64,000 bases of DNA from Chlamydoabsidia padenii (GCA_025330725.1 JAIWND010000019.1:248001-312000), one strand, 5' to 3'; shown: positions 1 to 13,844, numbered from the stretch's first letter. Numbers and translations are program-made. Notes: generated by a model not told the origin, from the sequence alone.

Positions 1-135
1 TTTCCTTCTTGATGGGCGGAGTGTCTGACCATGTGTAGCGTTAACTTTATCACGGTCAGTTGATATATAAATGACATGATCAAGATCTTTCACTCTTTTA
101 AAGGCCAACGTATCTTTTGTCAAACTGGGTGAAAA

Positions 136-147
136 TTTAAACGCCGC
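136..147 (-). promoter_or_regulatory. GGCGGGATTTGAA-type promoter motif (variant)
   Basis: TTTAAACGCCGC lies 27 bp upstream of the subtilase start codon. It is a looser variant of the element that recurs upstream of many genes in this window; assignment as regulatory is inference from position. Confidence 0.4.
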
Positions 148-173
148 TTTTTTTTTATTCCTTTGTAAAAAGT

Positions 174-2302
174 ATGAGCCCCTTCCTTACTCTTTCTTTC
201 TTCTTTACTTTTATTTTACTTTTACTACCGTCTTGTTATGCCTGGACTCACCATCAAAAACTCAAATTAACTTTGAACACCCAAGGCATACTAGGAGGTC
301 GATACATTGTTGAATTGGTGGAACACACACACGTTGCGTCCTTTGTTGATTCTCTCACCCATTCTTTTGCGCCACATATCCAAATACATCGACAATACAG
401 CCATACACTATTTAAAGGTGTCTCCTTTAGTTTAACATCCTCTTTCCTCCAACATGATCAAGAATTGGAATACTTGATAAACCATGACAATGTCTCTGCG
501 GTGTACCCGTGTCGAATGGCCCACGCACCAAAACTCACCTCAACTATTATGGATTACTCTATGCCCAATACCACCACCAACTTGTCCGACTTTATATCAC
601 CTCATCGTCTGACTCAGGTGGATCGTGTGCATAAGGAACTAAAGTATACCGGTAAAGGAATACTTGTTGGTATCATTGATTCGGGTGTAGACTTCTATCA
701 TCCAGCACTTGGTGGAGGATTTGGTGATGGATACAAGGTAATGACTAATATCACTATATCAAATTACAGATGACTTTGGTAATAATCTACTTTTTATTTT
801 GACTAGGTACGGTTTGGTGCTGATCTGGTCGGTGATGACTTTAATGGCATTGGGGTGAATCCAACGATCAAGCCTGGGCCTACCCCGCTGGACACATGCG
901 GCCCTAATTCAGGGTCTGTAGGTAAATATATCAACAAAAAAGAATATCAATATTGCAAATATTTATGTAACATAATTCATTTATTTAATCATAGGCCATG
1001 GAACTCACGTTGCTGGGATCATTGGAGGAAAATCAGAGGTAAGTACTATATACAATAGCTTTTTAAAAAGGAGGGCCATTGCTCACTTTTTTTTTTTTTT
1101 TTTTCTTGATCTCCATGATAGAACTTTACCGGTGTTGCTCCTGACGCTACTCTTGCAGCTTGGCGCATTTTTGGCTGCAATGGTGGTACAACGGACGATA
1201 TTATCATTCAAGCACTATTGGAAGCCGAAGAAACTGGATGCGACATTATCAATCTTAGTATTGGTGATATGAATGGCTGGTCTGAAACTATTACTGCTGT
1301 GGTTGCCTCTAGGATCACAAAAGGAGGCGTACATGGTAAGCTGACCTGATAATACTCACTTGTGATAACGCTAATACATTCTTGACCATTTTAGTCATCT
1401 CATCAGCTGGTAATAATGGTTTAAGTGGGACATTCACGATTGGATCTCCATCTACGGGCGAAGGTGTTGTGTCAGTGGCCTCTTTTGACAACGAATACAA
1501 CGTGGTGCCACACTTGATGGTATCTGGTACGATGAATAAAATTCGTAAGTAGACATGATAAATGGTATTTTAAATTGGCTTTGATCTAATTATATATATT
1601 TTTTGTCTATACAGCATATCACACATCAACGGGATACGACGAAACATACCCTTCTGGCAAACTCGTGCTTGGTGATTACGATGATGGCTCCAATTGTAAT
1701 GTGTCAACCTCTGTGAAAGGAAAATTCGGTCTGGTCAAAGTCGGAAATTGCTCTCTTTTGACAAAAGCCAATAGCCTTGCTCAATCTGGTGCTATTGGCA
1801 TGGTGGTGTTTGATGATTCAAAAGATTATCCTTACCGTCCCTTGATTCACAATGTGGCCATTCCTATTCTCGGTGTTGGACGAACAAATGGTCACTATTT
1901 AAGGGATCGCCTCTTGGAATCAAGTCCTGTACAGCTCCTTTTCCTTGGTCAGTTACCTGTTGCTATTCCATCTGCCAAAACCGTATCAATATTCTCCAGT
2001 GTGGGTGCTACATTTGAATTGGATCTCCGTCCTCATCTTGGTGGCATTGGTGGAAGTGTGTACTCTACTCTACCGCGCCAACTGGGTAGCTGGGGTCTGC
2101 TGTCTGGATCCTCAATGGCATCTCCATATGTGGCTGGCTCGTTGGCACTTTACTTGAACTCACTTGGAAGCAAATCACTGGCGGAACCGAAGGCTGTGTT
2201 GGAACAATTGCAAAACTATGCTTACAGGGCTCCCGTACACAATGGTATGCAGAATCTAGATTCTCCACTCCGACAAGGGGCTGGATTGATTCAAGGTAAG
2301 CA

Positions 2303-2335
<33 letters not shown>

Positions 2336-3237
2336 GACTTTGCTGCTTACTTTTGATTGATATAGTGTATGATGCGATCACACAAACCATCCACATCTCG
2401 CCTGGTCACCTAAGCTTCAACGATACCTCTTCGACCAAATATAAAACTCACACCCTGCACATTACCAATAATGGGGACGTACCTGTATCCTACCATGTTA
2501 TCAACAATGTCAGTTTCAGCATCTTGCCTTACAATCTTACGGAAAACGGATATACCTATTTAGAAAACATCAGTTACACTACAGCTTCTGCCAAATTGCG
2601 CTTCTCGAAAAGAAAACTCAAGCTCGGTCCTGGGACATCTCTTCAAATCATGGTAACGGTGGTGCCTCCTGATACGAATCCGAAGCATCACGTAATGTAC
2701 GGTGGTTTTATACAATTCAGGTCTATGAATCACAAAGTTGCTCAGGATCTCTCGGTGCCCTACTTTGGTGTGGTGGGTAAGCAAAAAGATCTACCTGTAA
2801 TAGAACACAACACACCCTTTATCACCGATGGCAGGTATATTTACGGCGAAAACGATACCTTTGTCTTCAGCCGCAGGAAAATCAACGACGATCCGACGCC
2901 GCAACTCGCTCTTCAGTTCCTTACTGGTACCCGACTGGTCAACTATGAACTTGTGGACATGACAACCAAATTAGTGCTAGGGCACGCCTTTTTACCCTCC
3001 TCTTACCTCCCACGCAGCACATTTGGTACGGGCATGCAACTATATTATCAGCCTCTACGTGACACCTACTACCCAGCATCATCGTCGATCAATGGTACTA
3101 TTGACGAGGATCACATACTTCCGATTCCTCTTGGTACCTATCGAATCTGTGTCAAGGCTCTTTATATATTCGGCAATCCTGGTAATTCAAACGACTACCA
3201 CATCCGGGAATCAGGAAACATACAAATTGTAGAATAG
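174..3237 (+). CDS. Secreted subtilisin-like serine protease (S8 family) with PA and Fn3-like regions
   Basis: Seven exons (174-737, 807-921, 995-1038, 1122-1335, 1395-1544, 1615-2295, 2366-3237) join in frame to 879 residues. The start is followed by a hydrophobic signal peptide (about residues 1-23, ending CYA). The catalytic triad is visible as Asp169 in IIDSGVD, His228 in HGTHVAGI and Ser529 in GSSMASP. About 160 residues between His and Ser resemble a protease-associated (PA) insert, as in minor extracellular proteases and C5a-peptidase-like subtilases, and the last 270 or so residues look like an Fn3-type C-terminal region. The protein is predicted to be exported and to degrade external protein. 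There is no obvious Kex2-type Ser/Thr-rich anchor. The second intron of the 3' half carries an (AAT)n tract. The family assignment is firm; the substrate is unknown. Confidence 0.93.
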
Positions 3238-3494
3238 ATTATAGAGATAGAATACTTTATTAGAGATAGACTGTGTTTGACTTGTATGTAAATAAAGAAA
3301 CTACTTTATTGTAAACAAGGGATTTTATAATAGGTGCCATAAAAAGAAGACTATATGGCGATCATATTTAAACAATAAAGAGGATTTATTACAATTACTT
3401 TTTTACAACTACTATTTTGACAATTACTATTAAACAATGTGCTATATACTAATTACATATTTACATTTAAAAGGGGGGAAAGGGGATAACTATA

Positions 3495-5257
<1,763 letters not shown>

Positions 5258-5856
5258 GTTTTGTTAAAAAAAAAAGGTTGCGAAGTAAAAATAAGTTGGA
5301 AGAAAACAATGGAAGAAAGGAGAACGAAAACGCGCTTGGCGAAATCGATTCATATAAACAAAATGCAAGTCACTAGGATGTAAATTGAAAAAATTTTATC
5401 ATGGAAGCATCTAGAGGGTTAGAGCAATCTATGGAATTATGATTCCAAACAGCTGACGAGTAACTACTTTGTCACTGTAAGCTTCAAAGAAGTGAATGAT
5501 GTGTGGTGTCATGTTGCTCAAGGCGGGAATTGAAATTTCAATATAATTTATGTCAATCCCGCTTCAATCATGCAAGACTCCTTCGGAAGAATATGTAATT
5601 ATCTTTCTATCGATCCACTACTAGGCTCATCCATACGAAGATACTTCCTCGCTCTCTTCTCCATAGTCACCTAGTAGTCTTTGTATCTTTATATTCCTTT
5701 TTCCTTTTTCTTTTTATGCTCTTTATTCATTCAACACTAACATAGTAAAATTGAAATCCCGGATTGTCTGCAAAAAATTACATGCAAGATTCAAATTATC
5801 ATTTGGCAAAAATAATTTTGAAGTTTATTGAAGTTTAACAAATCTGTAAAATGCAA
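5258..5856. other. Intergenic spacer between J-protein promoter and GST 3' end
   Basis: No convincing gene. It holds two promoter-type motif copies, GGCGGGAATTGAA at 5522-5534 and the reverse form TTGAAATCCCGGA at 5751-5763, and otherwise AT-rich sequence. Confidence 0.6.
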
Positions 5857-6014
5857 TTATTTTTGGCTTTCCAAGGAAGCAAAGTAGGTATTAAGATTGG
5901 GACGTTGTTTAATAGCTTGGATGAATTTGACCACGTTGGGGTAGTCCTATGATGACCAAAGACAAAAAAAAAGGGGGTGCGGGGTTAAATCAAAAGTGTT
6001 TCCATTATGAGTGA

Positions 6015-6045
<31 letters not shown>

Positions 6046-6754
6046 ACCTTGACAGTTTCAAGTCTTTCCTTTTCTCTCACTTCAGCATGCACAAAAGTAC
6101 TGAGATCATCATCAAGCATGTGGTACACAAGGAAATCAGCGTAGGAGATCTAAAGAACAAAAAGCCTATTAATATAATATGCCCGTGCTAAAAGCCACCA
6201 AACTTACTTGTTCACCCAAGATATAAGGACCTTCTAATTGACCATAGATGGCGTTGTAGGCATCCAAATACTTTTTGGTACCGTTTTCATAATGTTCTTT
6301 GAGCTTTTCTTCGTCTTTGCTAAAGAAGAGAGGGACCAATGAAGCAAAGTGATCGCGTACAATATCAGCGACAACATCAAGTTGATAGTTTTCTTCATCG
6401 TTTGAGCCTTGGTACTTGCCTTTTTTTTAAAAAAAAAGCGTTAAATTTAAATCGGCGCTTGCATTTTATCATATAAGGGAGATTGACTTTTTTTCATACA
6501 TACCAAGTTGTTTGCTCAAATAGCGCATGGTAGGAGCAGTTTTGTTGAACACTTTTCCATTGATTTCGACAAAGGGCATGGTAGGATGCAACACGTTCTT
6601 GTTTTTGAGTAGGTCTTCCTTGATGGCGGGCCATTCGGCATGAGTGTGTCGAATATATTCCATATTAATACCAGAATCCTTCAAAAATAAGTTTAAGTGT
6701 TCGCCCAAACCAGCAGTGACTAGAGATTATTTCGATGGAAAAGGAGTGAATGTC

Positions 6755-6793
<39 letters not shown>

Positions 6794-6871
6794 TCACCGT
6801 GATGTCCTTTTTAACATACCTGGATAGCCTTCGATCAGGAAATAGTGGAGGGTAGCAGAGGTAATAGTCAT
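5857..6871 (-). CDS. Glutathione S-transferase (sigma-like)
   Basis: Five exons (6820-6871, 6504-6719, 6208-6419, 6048-6149, 5857-5946) join to 223 residues, the usual cytosolic GST length. The N-terminal thioredoxin-like domain starts TLHYFLIEGYPG, with a Tyr in the position of the catalytic Tyr of sigma/mu/pi classes. The cis-Pro segment is HPTMPFVEINGKVF, and the alpha-helical C-terminal domain contains YILGEQISYADFLVYHML. It would conjugate glutathione to electrophiles in the cytosol. The third intron has a poly-T tract at its 5' side and the first a poly-A tract. Class assignment is tentative; GST family is secure. Confidence 0.9.
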
Positions 6872-7609
6872 TTTAAGTGTATATTTGATTGTTGATGAAA
6901 GAAGGAAAGATCTGGGGAAAAAGTCTTCTTTAAATATTGCGCAAGTTGGCGTAACCGGCCTTTTATAATGCCGAATAATTCGCATTGTCAGACCTTGGCA
7001 GCTTATTAATCAAGATATTTTTACATCCCGACGGTCTTTTCAGGATCAGAAATAGGGGCGCAGGAATTCTGTAGATCGATAAGTATTACTAGTACACAGC
7101 AACTATAATGGGGTGGTATAAAATTGAAGAAAAATGTCTACTAAGAAGGCAGGAATTGCTAGGCGCACAGAATTTTGAAAGAGCCACTCGCTTCAATTGT
7201 CAACGGATGCTAATGATTAAAGTGATGATGTGGGCACTATAACATATTTCCAACATAAGTCACTGCTAAAACCAAGCTCCAAGTTCCTTGTGTCAGTATG
7301 TCCAAGCTTGCGATGATTTTTACTTGTCCTCGTCGAAGATCATTTTATTTTTTCTAGACGAAAGAAAATTCCATTTTCAAACGCCGAATACCAAAATTCC
7401 GTGCAAGCATATTCAAGTATATCCATGGATCGATCTACGCGGTACAGACAATGATTGACCTACCCCTCCAACATAGACACCAATTAAATACCCCACGCCA
7501 AGCATGATGAAGTCCCACACACAATGTTGCCCAATTATCAGAGGTAAAATCCAAGATTCGTTTATTGAGTAATATAAAACCAAACAAAAAGATGTATATG
7601 ACTATTAAT
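6872..7609. other. Intergenic spacer
   Basis: Between the GST promoter and the 3' end of the uS12 gene I see no supported gene. A weak reverse promoter-type motif (TTCAAACGCCG) is at 7376-7386. Confidence 0.5.
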
Positions 7610-8429
7610 CTAAGATCTAGGCTTTTCCTTCTTTTCCTTGTAGAGGGCAATGAGAGCAACACCAGCGACCTTGACGACCTTGAAGCGGACACCAGGAATA
7701 TCACCAATAGCGCGACCCTTACGACCGAAACCGGCAATCAAGACTTCGTCGTTTTCGTCGACGTAGTTCAAACAACCATCGTTGGGGACGAAAGCAGTGA
7801 CCTTCTTACCGTTCTTGATCAATTGGACACGGACACACTTACGAATGGCAGAGTTAGGTTGTTTAGCTTCAACACCACTATATCACACACACACAAAAAA
7901 AAAAAACAATCAGTTAACCATCCCGCCTATAGTCTTTTTTTTTTTTTTTTTTTTGAGACTTACATCTTTTCGAGGACAATGCCCTTAGCGTGAGAAGCAC
8001 CACCAAAGGGGTTGGAGCGGAAAGCAGTACCCAAGGCACGCTTCTTGTATTGCTTATCAGCCCAGCGTTGTTCACGACGAGTGTTGCGCAACTTACGAGC
8101 GGCATTCAAACCGGAAGGTTGACCTATGATGATATAAAAAATCAAATGAGTATGACTGAGACTTGGTTCTTTTTTACAATTTGCCATTTGTTAATCTGCT
8201 ATCAAGATGAGTCGAGTCAATAAGGTCGTTTGTATATTGGTGTTGGTGATAATAGTCACAACATGTATTGTCGAATCCCTCCGTTTATTGTTGTGCTGTG
8301 TGATTAATCATCGTCCATCCATCCATCCATCATAATTCATCCATCCCAATCCATTGTCGTCCAAATAAAACAATCGGTATCGAGATAACAGATTAACATT
8401 GTTGGTCATTAGAGTCAAGGCTTACCCAT
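7610..8429 (-). CDS. RPS23: 40S ribosomal protein S23 (uS12)
   Basis: Three exons (8426-8429, 7964-8123, 7610-7877) give 143 residues, exactly the length of human S23. The first exon holds only ATG plus one base, so the coding start is separated from the rest by a 302-nt first intron, typical of fungal ribosomal protein genes. Hallmarks are [51 protein letters not shown] and the C-terminal KEKKEKPRS. The NSAIRK region and the loop containing the conserved Pro contact the decoding centre of the small subunit. A reverse GGCGGGATTTGAA-type motif lies 87 bp upstream of the ATG. I see nothing unusual in the protein. Confidence 0.98.
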
Positions 8430-8515
8430 ATTGTAAGATTATTTTTGGAGAAGGAGCGAAAGAGGAGAGGGAAAATTCATTTTCTTTTTACACAACCCGT
8501 CGACCACCTGTGAAA

Positions 8516-8528
8516 TTCAAATCCCGCA
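8516..8528 (-). promoter_or_regulatory. GGCGGGATTTGAA-type promoter motif
   Basis: TTCAAATCCCGCA, 87 bp upstream of the RPS23 start codon on the minus strand. Confidence 0.55.
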
Positions 8529-8730
8529 CCTTCAACTTCAGCTGTTTTTGTGATTCTTTTTACTACCAACAACAAAGTGATATGGCATCTCTTTTTATTT
8601 TATTTTTTTGCGTACGTCTCCGATATATGTTATAATTAAGGTCATTTGAATGGCAATAGGGGAACACATGGATCATACTGGTTGAAATGACCGATTTTGT
8701 TCTCTAACGAAGCAGGGCTTGGATCTGACT

Positions 8731-8743
8731 TCGGGGGTTGAAT
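8731..8743 (+). promoter_or_regulatory. GGCGGGATTTGAA-type promoter motif (variant)
   Basis: TTCGGGGGTTGAA, 76 bp upstream of the start codon of the CCCH zinc-finger gene. Confidence 0.45.
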
Positions 8744-8818
8744 ATTTGTTTTTTATGGGAGGGCAAGAAAAAAAATGACCTTTTTCTTTCTCTTTCACTT
8801 CTCTTCCTTCCTGGCACC

Positions 8819-11076
8819 ATGTCTTCTACTCTTGGTTTGACAATGGATTCTTTATATGAATCGGGGGCTGGAACTACTCAACTTGCGTTATTATCAGTGG
8901 TGATTCTCTTGACTCTATACTACCTCTTTTTTATTGGTAAGTGGATCAATGCCTTGATCTTTTGGTATTACTACTATATTTGTACCTTTTATTTTTTTTT
9001 GTTACTTACTTGTCTCCTTATTTTCGGTAGGTAAATCCTCTCATAAACAAGATTCAAGTAACACTAGATCGGTGATTACTCCCACTCGAACTGAACGACC
9101 AACGTCTACTACCAACCTCAATTCAACTCTGGTTTCTGATCGGGAAGTCTGTGAATCCTCTGTCGACTCTTGCCAATCTGCCTCTTCCAATGATATCACA
9201 ACCACTACTATCACTAGCACTACTACTACTACTACTACTATCCTTACGGCTCTTTCTGATAACGGTGATGGTGATCAAGAAGACAAGCTTGTACCTGACA
9301 ATGTCTCGGATATCTCTACCGCTTCTGTCGACTCGGACTCCACGGCGGTCGGCACATTTGAACAAGTCTCTACAAAGGTATATGAACACGGTGGACTCAA
9401 AGAAAAGGAGATCACAGTCGAACAATCTCTGGTGGATTCCGGTAATGACGATATGACACTTTGTCTCACCGAACAACAAGAGGACGTCACTGAATGTAAC
9501 GCGTTGGGGGAAGGTGGCAGCACTGGGATCACCAAAGAAGAAAATCAACAAACTGTATCTCAATCTGTGACTGAAAATCTTAAAGAGGACGATGCGGATC
9601 AACTCGACATGAAGGAAAGTACCAACAACATGTGTAACCTGGCGGCACCAGCAAAGGACGATGAATTCGTGGAACAACCTACCGATACGTCACATTGTAG
9701 TGACCAAGTCCTTCAAACAACATTTACACCTGTGGCCAAGCAAGCGATCCTCCCTTTGTCATCATTAGGCCAAGACGAAGAAACTTTGGATACCATTACG
9801 ACTAAAATCAACTCTTCCGATCCTGTTACATTGGTGGAAGACGAGGCCATTGGTGCGACCGAACGATCGATTATTCCCGGTGATGTGGTGGAAGACATGG
9901 CTGCCAATACGACCGAACGATCAATTATTCCTGGTGATGTGGTGGAAGACATGGCTGCCAATACGACCGAACGATCAATTATTCCTGGTGATGTGGTGGA
10001 AGATATGGCTGCTAATACAACCGAAATCATTTACTCTAATCTTGCTACCGTGGTGGAAGACAAGGCCACTGATACGACTGAAGTTATCTCCTCTGATCCT
10101 GTTACACAAGTGGAAGACGAGATCACTGATGCAATTGAACGATCGATGATTCCCGATGATGTGATGGAAGACATGGGTACCGATACGACTGAAGGCGTCT
10201 CCTCTGATCTAGTAAATGGTGTGGAAGATATGGCTGCCAATACAACTGAAATCATCTCCTATGATTCTGCTTCAGTGGTGGAAGATACGGCTACCAATAC
10301 GACCGAACGGTCGATCATTCCAAGTGCTGTAATAATGAATGTTGACAACTCTTTGGCGGAGACTGACCCACATCAAGATACCATAAACGACGAAATGATC
10401 AACAAAGATAATATATTGGAAACCTCTGAAAACGGTTTGGTGGAATCTGATGATATCAACGGTGAAGATGCACCAAGCGGAGTGGAATCAACCGAGCAAG
10501 TGGAACCTGTGGAACCAACAAAGCCTGTGAATCAATTGGAGCCAGTGGACGATGAAAAAGTGTCCATATTTGATCAACCAGCGAATGAACCTGCTTCCAC
10601 CACAGATGAATCAGTCGACACAAGTGCAGTCAACAAGTATGAATCCACTCCAAAAGATGCCACCACTTATCCTGTCACGATGATTCCTTTTACCCGGGCG
10701 AACCCTTTAAATAAACCCAAGCGTGAAATGTCAAGGGTGGAACGGATCGAACAACAGCGACAATCATATATTCCCTTGTACAAGTCAAGATGTACATACT
10801 GGCCTGGTTGTAGCAATCATCATTGTAAATATTGGCATCCTTTTATTGAATGCAGGTAATAATAAGAAAAGAAACATAGTCTTATGAACATACTAACTGA
10901 TGTTTTATATCTTTAGAAACGGGGAAACTTGTCAATTTGGAAAGAAATGTGTGTTTTTGCACCCAAGGGACTATCAGACTCAACAGAAAGGCACCTCAAA
11001 AAAGAAGACCAAAGGGACAAACAAGGCTGCCAAGGCTACAGCGACACCTGACCACACAAAGACGGAATTAACATGA
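8819..11076 (+). CDS. Membrane-anchored, repeat-containing protein with two C-terminal Nab2/ZC3H14-type CCCH zinc fingers
   Basis: Three exons (8819-8936, 9031-10855, 10917-11076) join to 700 residues. Residues about 22-39 (LALLSVVILLTLYYLFFI) form a single transmembrane segment, ending at the first splice junction. The long middle is acidic and Ser/Thr-rich, with tandem 18-19-residue repeats at about residues 316-470 (unit like ERSIIPGDVVEDMAANTT). Near the C-terminus are two zinc fingers: Cys627-x5-Cys633-x4-Cys638-x3-His642 and Cys647-x5-Cys653-x5-Cys659-x3-His663. The spacing is that of the polyadenosine-binding Nab2/ZC3H14 class. The tail is Lys-rich (SKKKTKGTNK). I infer a membrane-tethered RNA-binding protein, with the fingers probably cytosolic. 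No named orthologue is recognised. Confidence 0.8.
9861..10320 (+). repeat. Coding tandem repeat, 54-57 nt period
   Basis: About eight units, three of them nearly identical (about 9861-10020) and the rest diverged. They encode the 18-19-residue acidic repeat of the CCCH protein. Confidence 0.85.
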
Positions 11077-11241
11077 TAACTGACAGACCATACATACACA
11101 CACATAAATACACACATACACACATTTATAGAATCACATCATTTAGCTGTATATATGCAATCCATAGTTTAATAGATCTTTTTATTTTATTTAATGAAAC
11201 AAACAAATAAACAGTAAACTACTTTATTTTAATACAAAGGA

Positions 11242-12345
11242 CTAGGTGATTAATGGATGAGGGGTATCTTTTGGAGGGGGAATAGGGGATGGGGCATTAA
11301 TAAAAGAGGATTGTCTAGATGAATACATGGAAGGAGAAGAGAGAGAGGATGAAGAAGACGAAGGGGAATGCATGAATCCCAGTTTCTTCTTGATGATCAT
11401 ACTTGTGCGAGCGCCTTGATAACAAGGAGTACAAAGGATATCCGTGGTCCGATTCTTGTCAGGTAAGGGATGATCTTGACGGACAAACTGCATGCACTTT
11501 GCGCAATCAAAGTCCGTGTTATCCAAATTATATTGCCGTTCACCTTCCCCTTCGGTTTCTTCATATTCCAAGCAGAGAAGACGAAATGTTTCGAGCTGAA
11601 ACACCAGATCCCGAGGTCGAGAGACTTGTTGTAAAAGAGCCGCTGCTTGTTGATCCACAGTGTGAGCAATCTCCGCCATGGGTTCTGTCCAGTAGGCCAC
11701 CCCGTTACTCCAATGCGTCATGAGCTCTTCGTACCTTTGCATCCTGGCCCGGATATCGCTAATCACTCCACCCAGATGGTCTTGTTCTTGTTGCTGTTGT
11801 TGTAACTGTCGAATGAGTGTGGTGCGCTTGTCCTTGAGATGGTCGATATCATGTCGTTGGGCCGCCACAGTGGATTCCGCCTGTTGGTTCTTCTTTTGCG
11901 CTCGTAGGTACTTGGTTTGAAAGGTCGATCGGACAAGTGGAATGTTGGCGAATCGGTGGTATTGTCGTTGTCGAGTCAAGTACTTTGCTTGGCGTTGTTG
12001 GGCGTAGGTCCTTGCTGCTTGGAGTTGGGTTTCATGGTCTTGCATTTGATGAGTATAGTTGGCAATGTCTTGTTCCAATAGGTGATCTTGTTGTTTTAAT
12101 TGTTGCCATTCCTTTTCATGTTTTTCCGCCAACAGTCGATCTTCGCACAGCCGTCTTTGATATTGTCGCTGCAAGGCCGCCACTGTCCATGTATACACTT
12201 GAGTTTTTTTATTACGAGCTTGTACTGCCTGTCTAACGTGTTTTAAATAATGAGAGGTAGACTTGTCGGATGAGGAGGAAGACAGAGTGAGGTGCTTATT
12301 CTCGTTGCCTTGATGTTCCGAGATACTAGGTGTTGATTGGGTCAT
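11242..12345 (-). CDS. Coiled-coil protein with a C-terminal Cys4 motif, function unknown
   Basis: An intronless 367-residue reading frame. The N-terminal 35 residues are Ser/Thr-rich. From about residue 40 to 205 there is a long, Gln/Arg-rich coiled coil. The C-terminal third holds two CxxC pairs (CAKCMQFV and, about 20 residues on, CTPCYQ) that could bind one zinc ion. The extreme C-terminus is a Ser/Pro-rich tail. The Cys4-plus-coil layout recalls autophagy and vesicle-tethering scaffolds, but I recognise no family. A promoter-type motif is 77 bp upstream of the ATG, and lack of introns is unusual for this neighbourhood. Confidence 0.8.
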   Translation of the reverse strand: MTQSTPSISEHQGNENKHLTLSSSSSDKSTSHYLKHVRQAVQARNKKTQVYTWTVAALQRQYQRRLCEDRLLAEKHEKEWQQLKQQDHLLEQDIANYTHQMQDHETQLQAARTYAQQRQAKYLTRQRQYHRFANIPLVRSTFQTKYLRAQKKNQQAESTVAAQRHDIDHLKDKRTTLIRQLQQQQQEQDHLGGVISDIRARMQRYEELMTHWSNGVAYWTEPMAEIAHTVDQQAAALLQQVSRPRDLVFQLETFRLLCLEYEETEGEGERQYNLDNTDFDCAKCMQFVRQDHPLPDKNRTTDILCTPCYQGARTSMIIKKKLGFMHSPSSSSSSLSSPSMYSSRQSSFINAPSPIPPPKDTPHPLIT

Positions 12346-12421
12346 ATGTAAGAGTATAATAATTGATAAAAAGAAGAAAAAGAAGATAAAAAAAAAAAAA
12401 AGGAGGAAGAGGAGGAGCGGA

Positions 12422-12434
12422 GGCGGGATTTAAA
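12422..12434 (+). promoter_or_regulatory. GGCGGGATTTGAA-type promoter motif
   Basis: GGCGGGATTTAAA, 77 bp upstream of the coiled-coil gene's ATG (gene on the minus strand, so the motif reads toward its 5' flank). Confidence 0.5.
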
Positions 12435-12548
12435 ATCAGCATCTTGGCAGCATGAAAAATTGCCTCAAGTCATCTATAAATAACTACATATATAAAAGAT
12501 AGGATTTATTGAGTTGATATAAAATATAAAGTAATAAACAAAACTAAA

Positions 12549-13753
12549 CTAGATAGCAATGTCTTGATCTTGATTGATAGTCTTGAATCCAAACACAGTT
12601 TTGCTTGCGTACACGTCGTTATCACCATCTTGTAAAAGGACAGAGGAGCGCCAATCAGGTTTGTTAGGTGCATCAGGGAATCGACTGCTTTCGAAACAAA
12701 AGCCTGCATAAGGTTCAATGGGAACTTGGTCTTGTGATTTCTTTGCCTTTAGTTGACCAGAAGCGATCCAGTTGCCAGTGTAGAATTGGAAGGCAGGTTC
12801 AGTAGTAAAAAAGGACAATTCAATCCCAGTTTCCGGTGAGATGGCGACAGCGGCTTTGCGAAGAGGTAGATTGGATGTATCCGTTTTGAAGTCGCGATGG
12901 ATCACATAAGGATGATCGTATCCCTTGGTTACTGGTAATTCGTCCTTTCTTGCTCCAATACTTGTCCCAGCAGCATCACCCTAAATCGAATAGTGTTAAT
13001 AATATATATATTTTTTTTTTTAAGGTTGCTTACTGTAAAGTTCATACAAGGTTTATCAGCCCATGATAATTCCGTACCAGTAGGCACCCCCGTATCATCC
13101 AATTCCAAAAAGCCCTTCACATTATCAGTCATGGTGATTTCCGTATCCAATACCGTTGGGTTGAGCGTGACCCCAGCCAAATTAAAGTAAGTGTGATTGG
13201 TAAGATTGACAATGGTTGATCTGCGTTGTTGATCATCCCCGGGCTGTCGTTCAAGAGTAGCATGGTAATCGATGGAGAGCGTGTCATCATTGTTCACCGT
13301 ATAAATGACACGAGTGACAAGCTTACCGGGATAACCTTGATCACCATCAGGAGAGACATAGGAGAGTTGAATAGAAGGTGGTTGTTGAGATAAGATGTCT
13401 ACTTGCCATAGTTGTTTGTCAAAGCCCTTTTCACCGCCATGAAGAGCATTGGGACCATTGTTAATAGCTAGTGTATATTCTTGTCCATCCACTGTAAACT
13501 TGCCATTAGCAATCCTATTAGCATAACGTCCAACCAAAGCACCAAAGTAGGGATTATGGACTGACTTGTAGGATTCATAGTCATCAAAACCGAGCACCAC
13601 ATCGCGAATCTTACCAGACTTGTCCGGTGTGAGAATATGAGAAATGGTCGCACCATAGTTCAATACCATCACCGCAAGGGTTTTATTGTCGTTCATTAGA
13701 GTATATTGATCCACATGAGATTCTGTTGATAGAGTAAGCTTGGTCACAGTCAT
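12549..13753 (-). CDS. Aldose 1-epimerase (galactose mutarotase)
   Basis: Two exons (13034-13753, 12549-12980) give 383 residues. The beta-sandwich hallmarks are present: NYGATI near the start, GRYANRIANGKF (substrate Arg), NGPNALHGG, the acid-base His in NLTNHTYFNLAG and the catalytic Glu in GFCFESSRFPDAPN. The enzyme interconverts alpha and beta anomers of galactose and glucose and feeds the Leloir pathway. I chose the ATG at 13753 because it begins the conserved domain directly; a frame extension upstream has no better start. The gene is divergent from a polytopic membrane protein, with 181 bp between the two start codons. Confidence 0.95.
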
Positions 13754-13831
13754 ATTGTAAAGTAATGTAAAAGTAAAAAAGTTGAAGAGATTGAGATTTA
13801 CCCACATTCCCCAACTTATTTTAGCACGAGA

Positions 13832-13844
13832 GCGGCGATTAAAT
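13832..13844. promoter_or_regulatory. GGCGGGATTTGAA-type motif shared by two divergent genes
   Basis: GCGGCGATTAAAT lies 79 bp from the mutarotase ATG and 91 bp from the ATG of the divergent membrane-protein gene. Confidence 0.45.

Noticed and set aside
9123..10255. Several antisense or shifted frames of 70-184 codons
   Set aside because: They follow the periodicity of the coding repeats in the CCCH gene and have no domain or promoter of their own.
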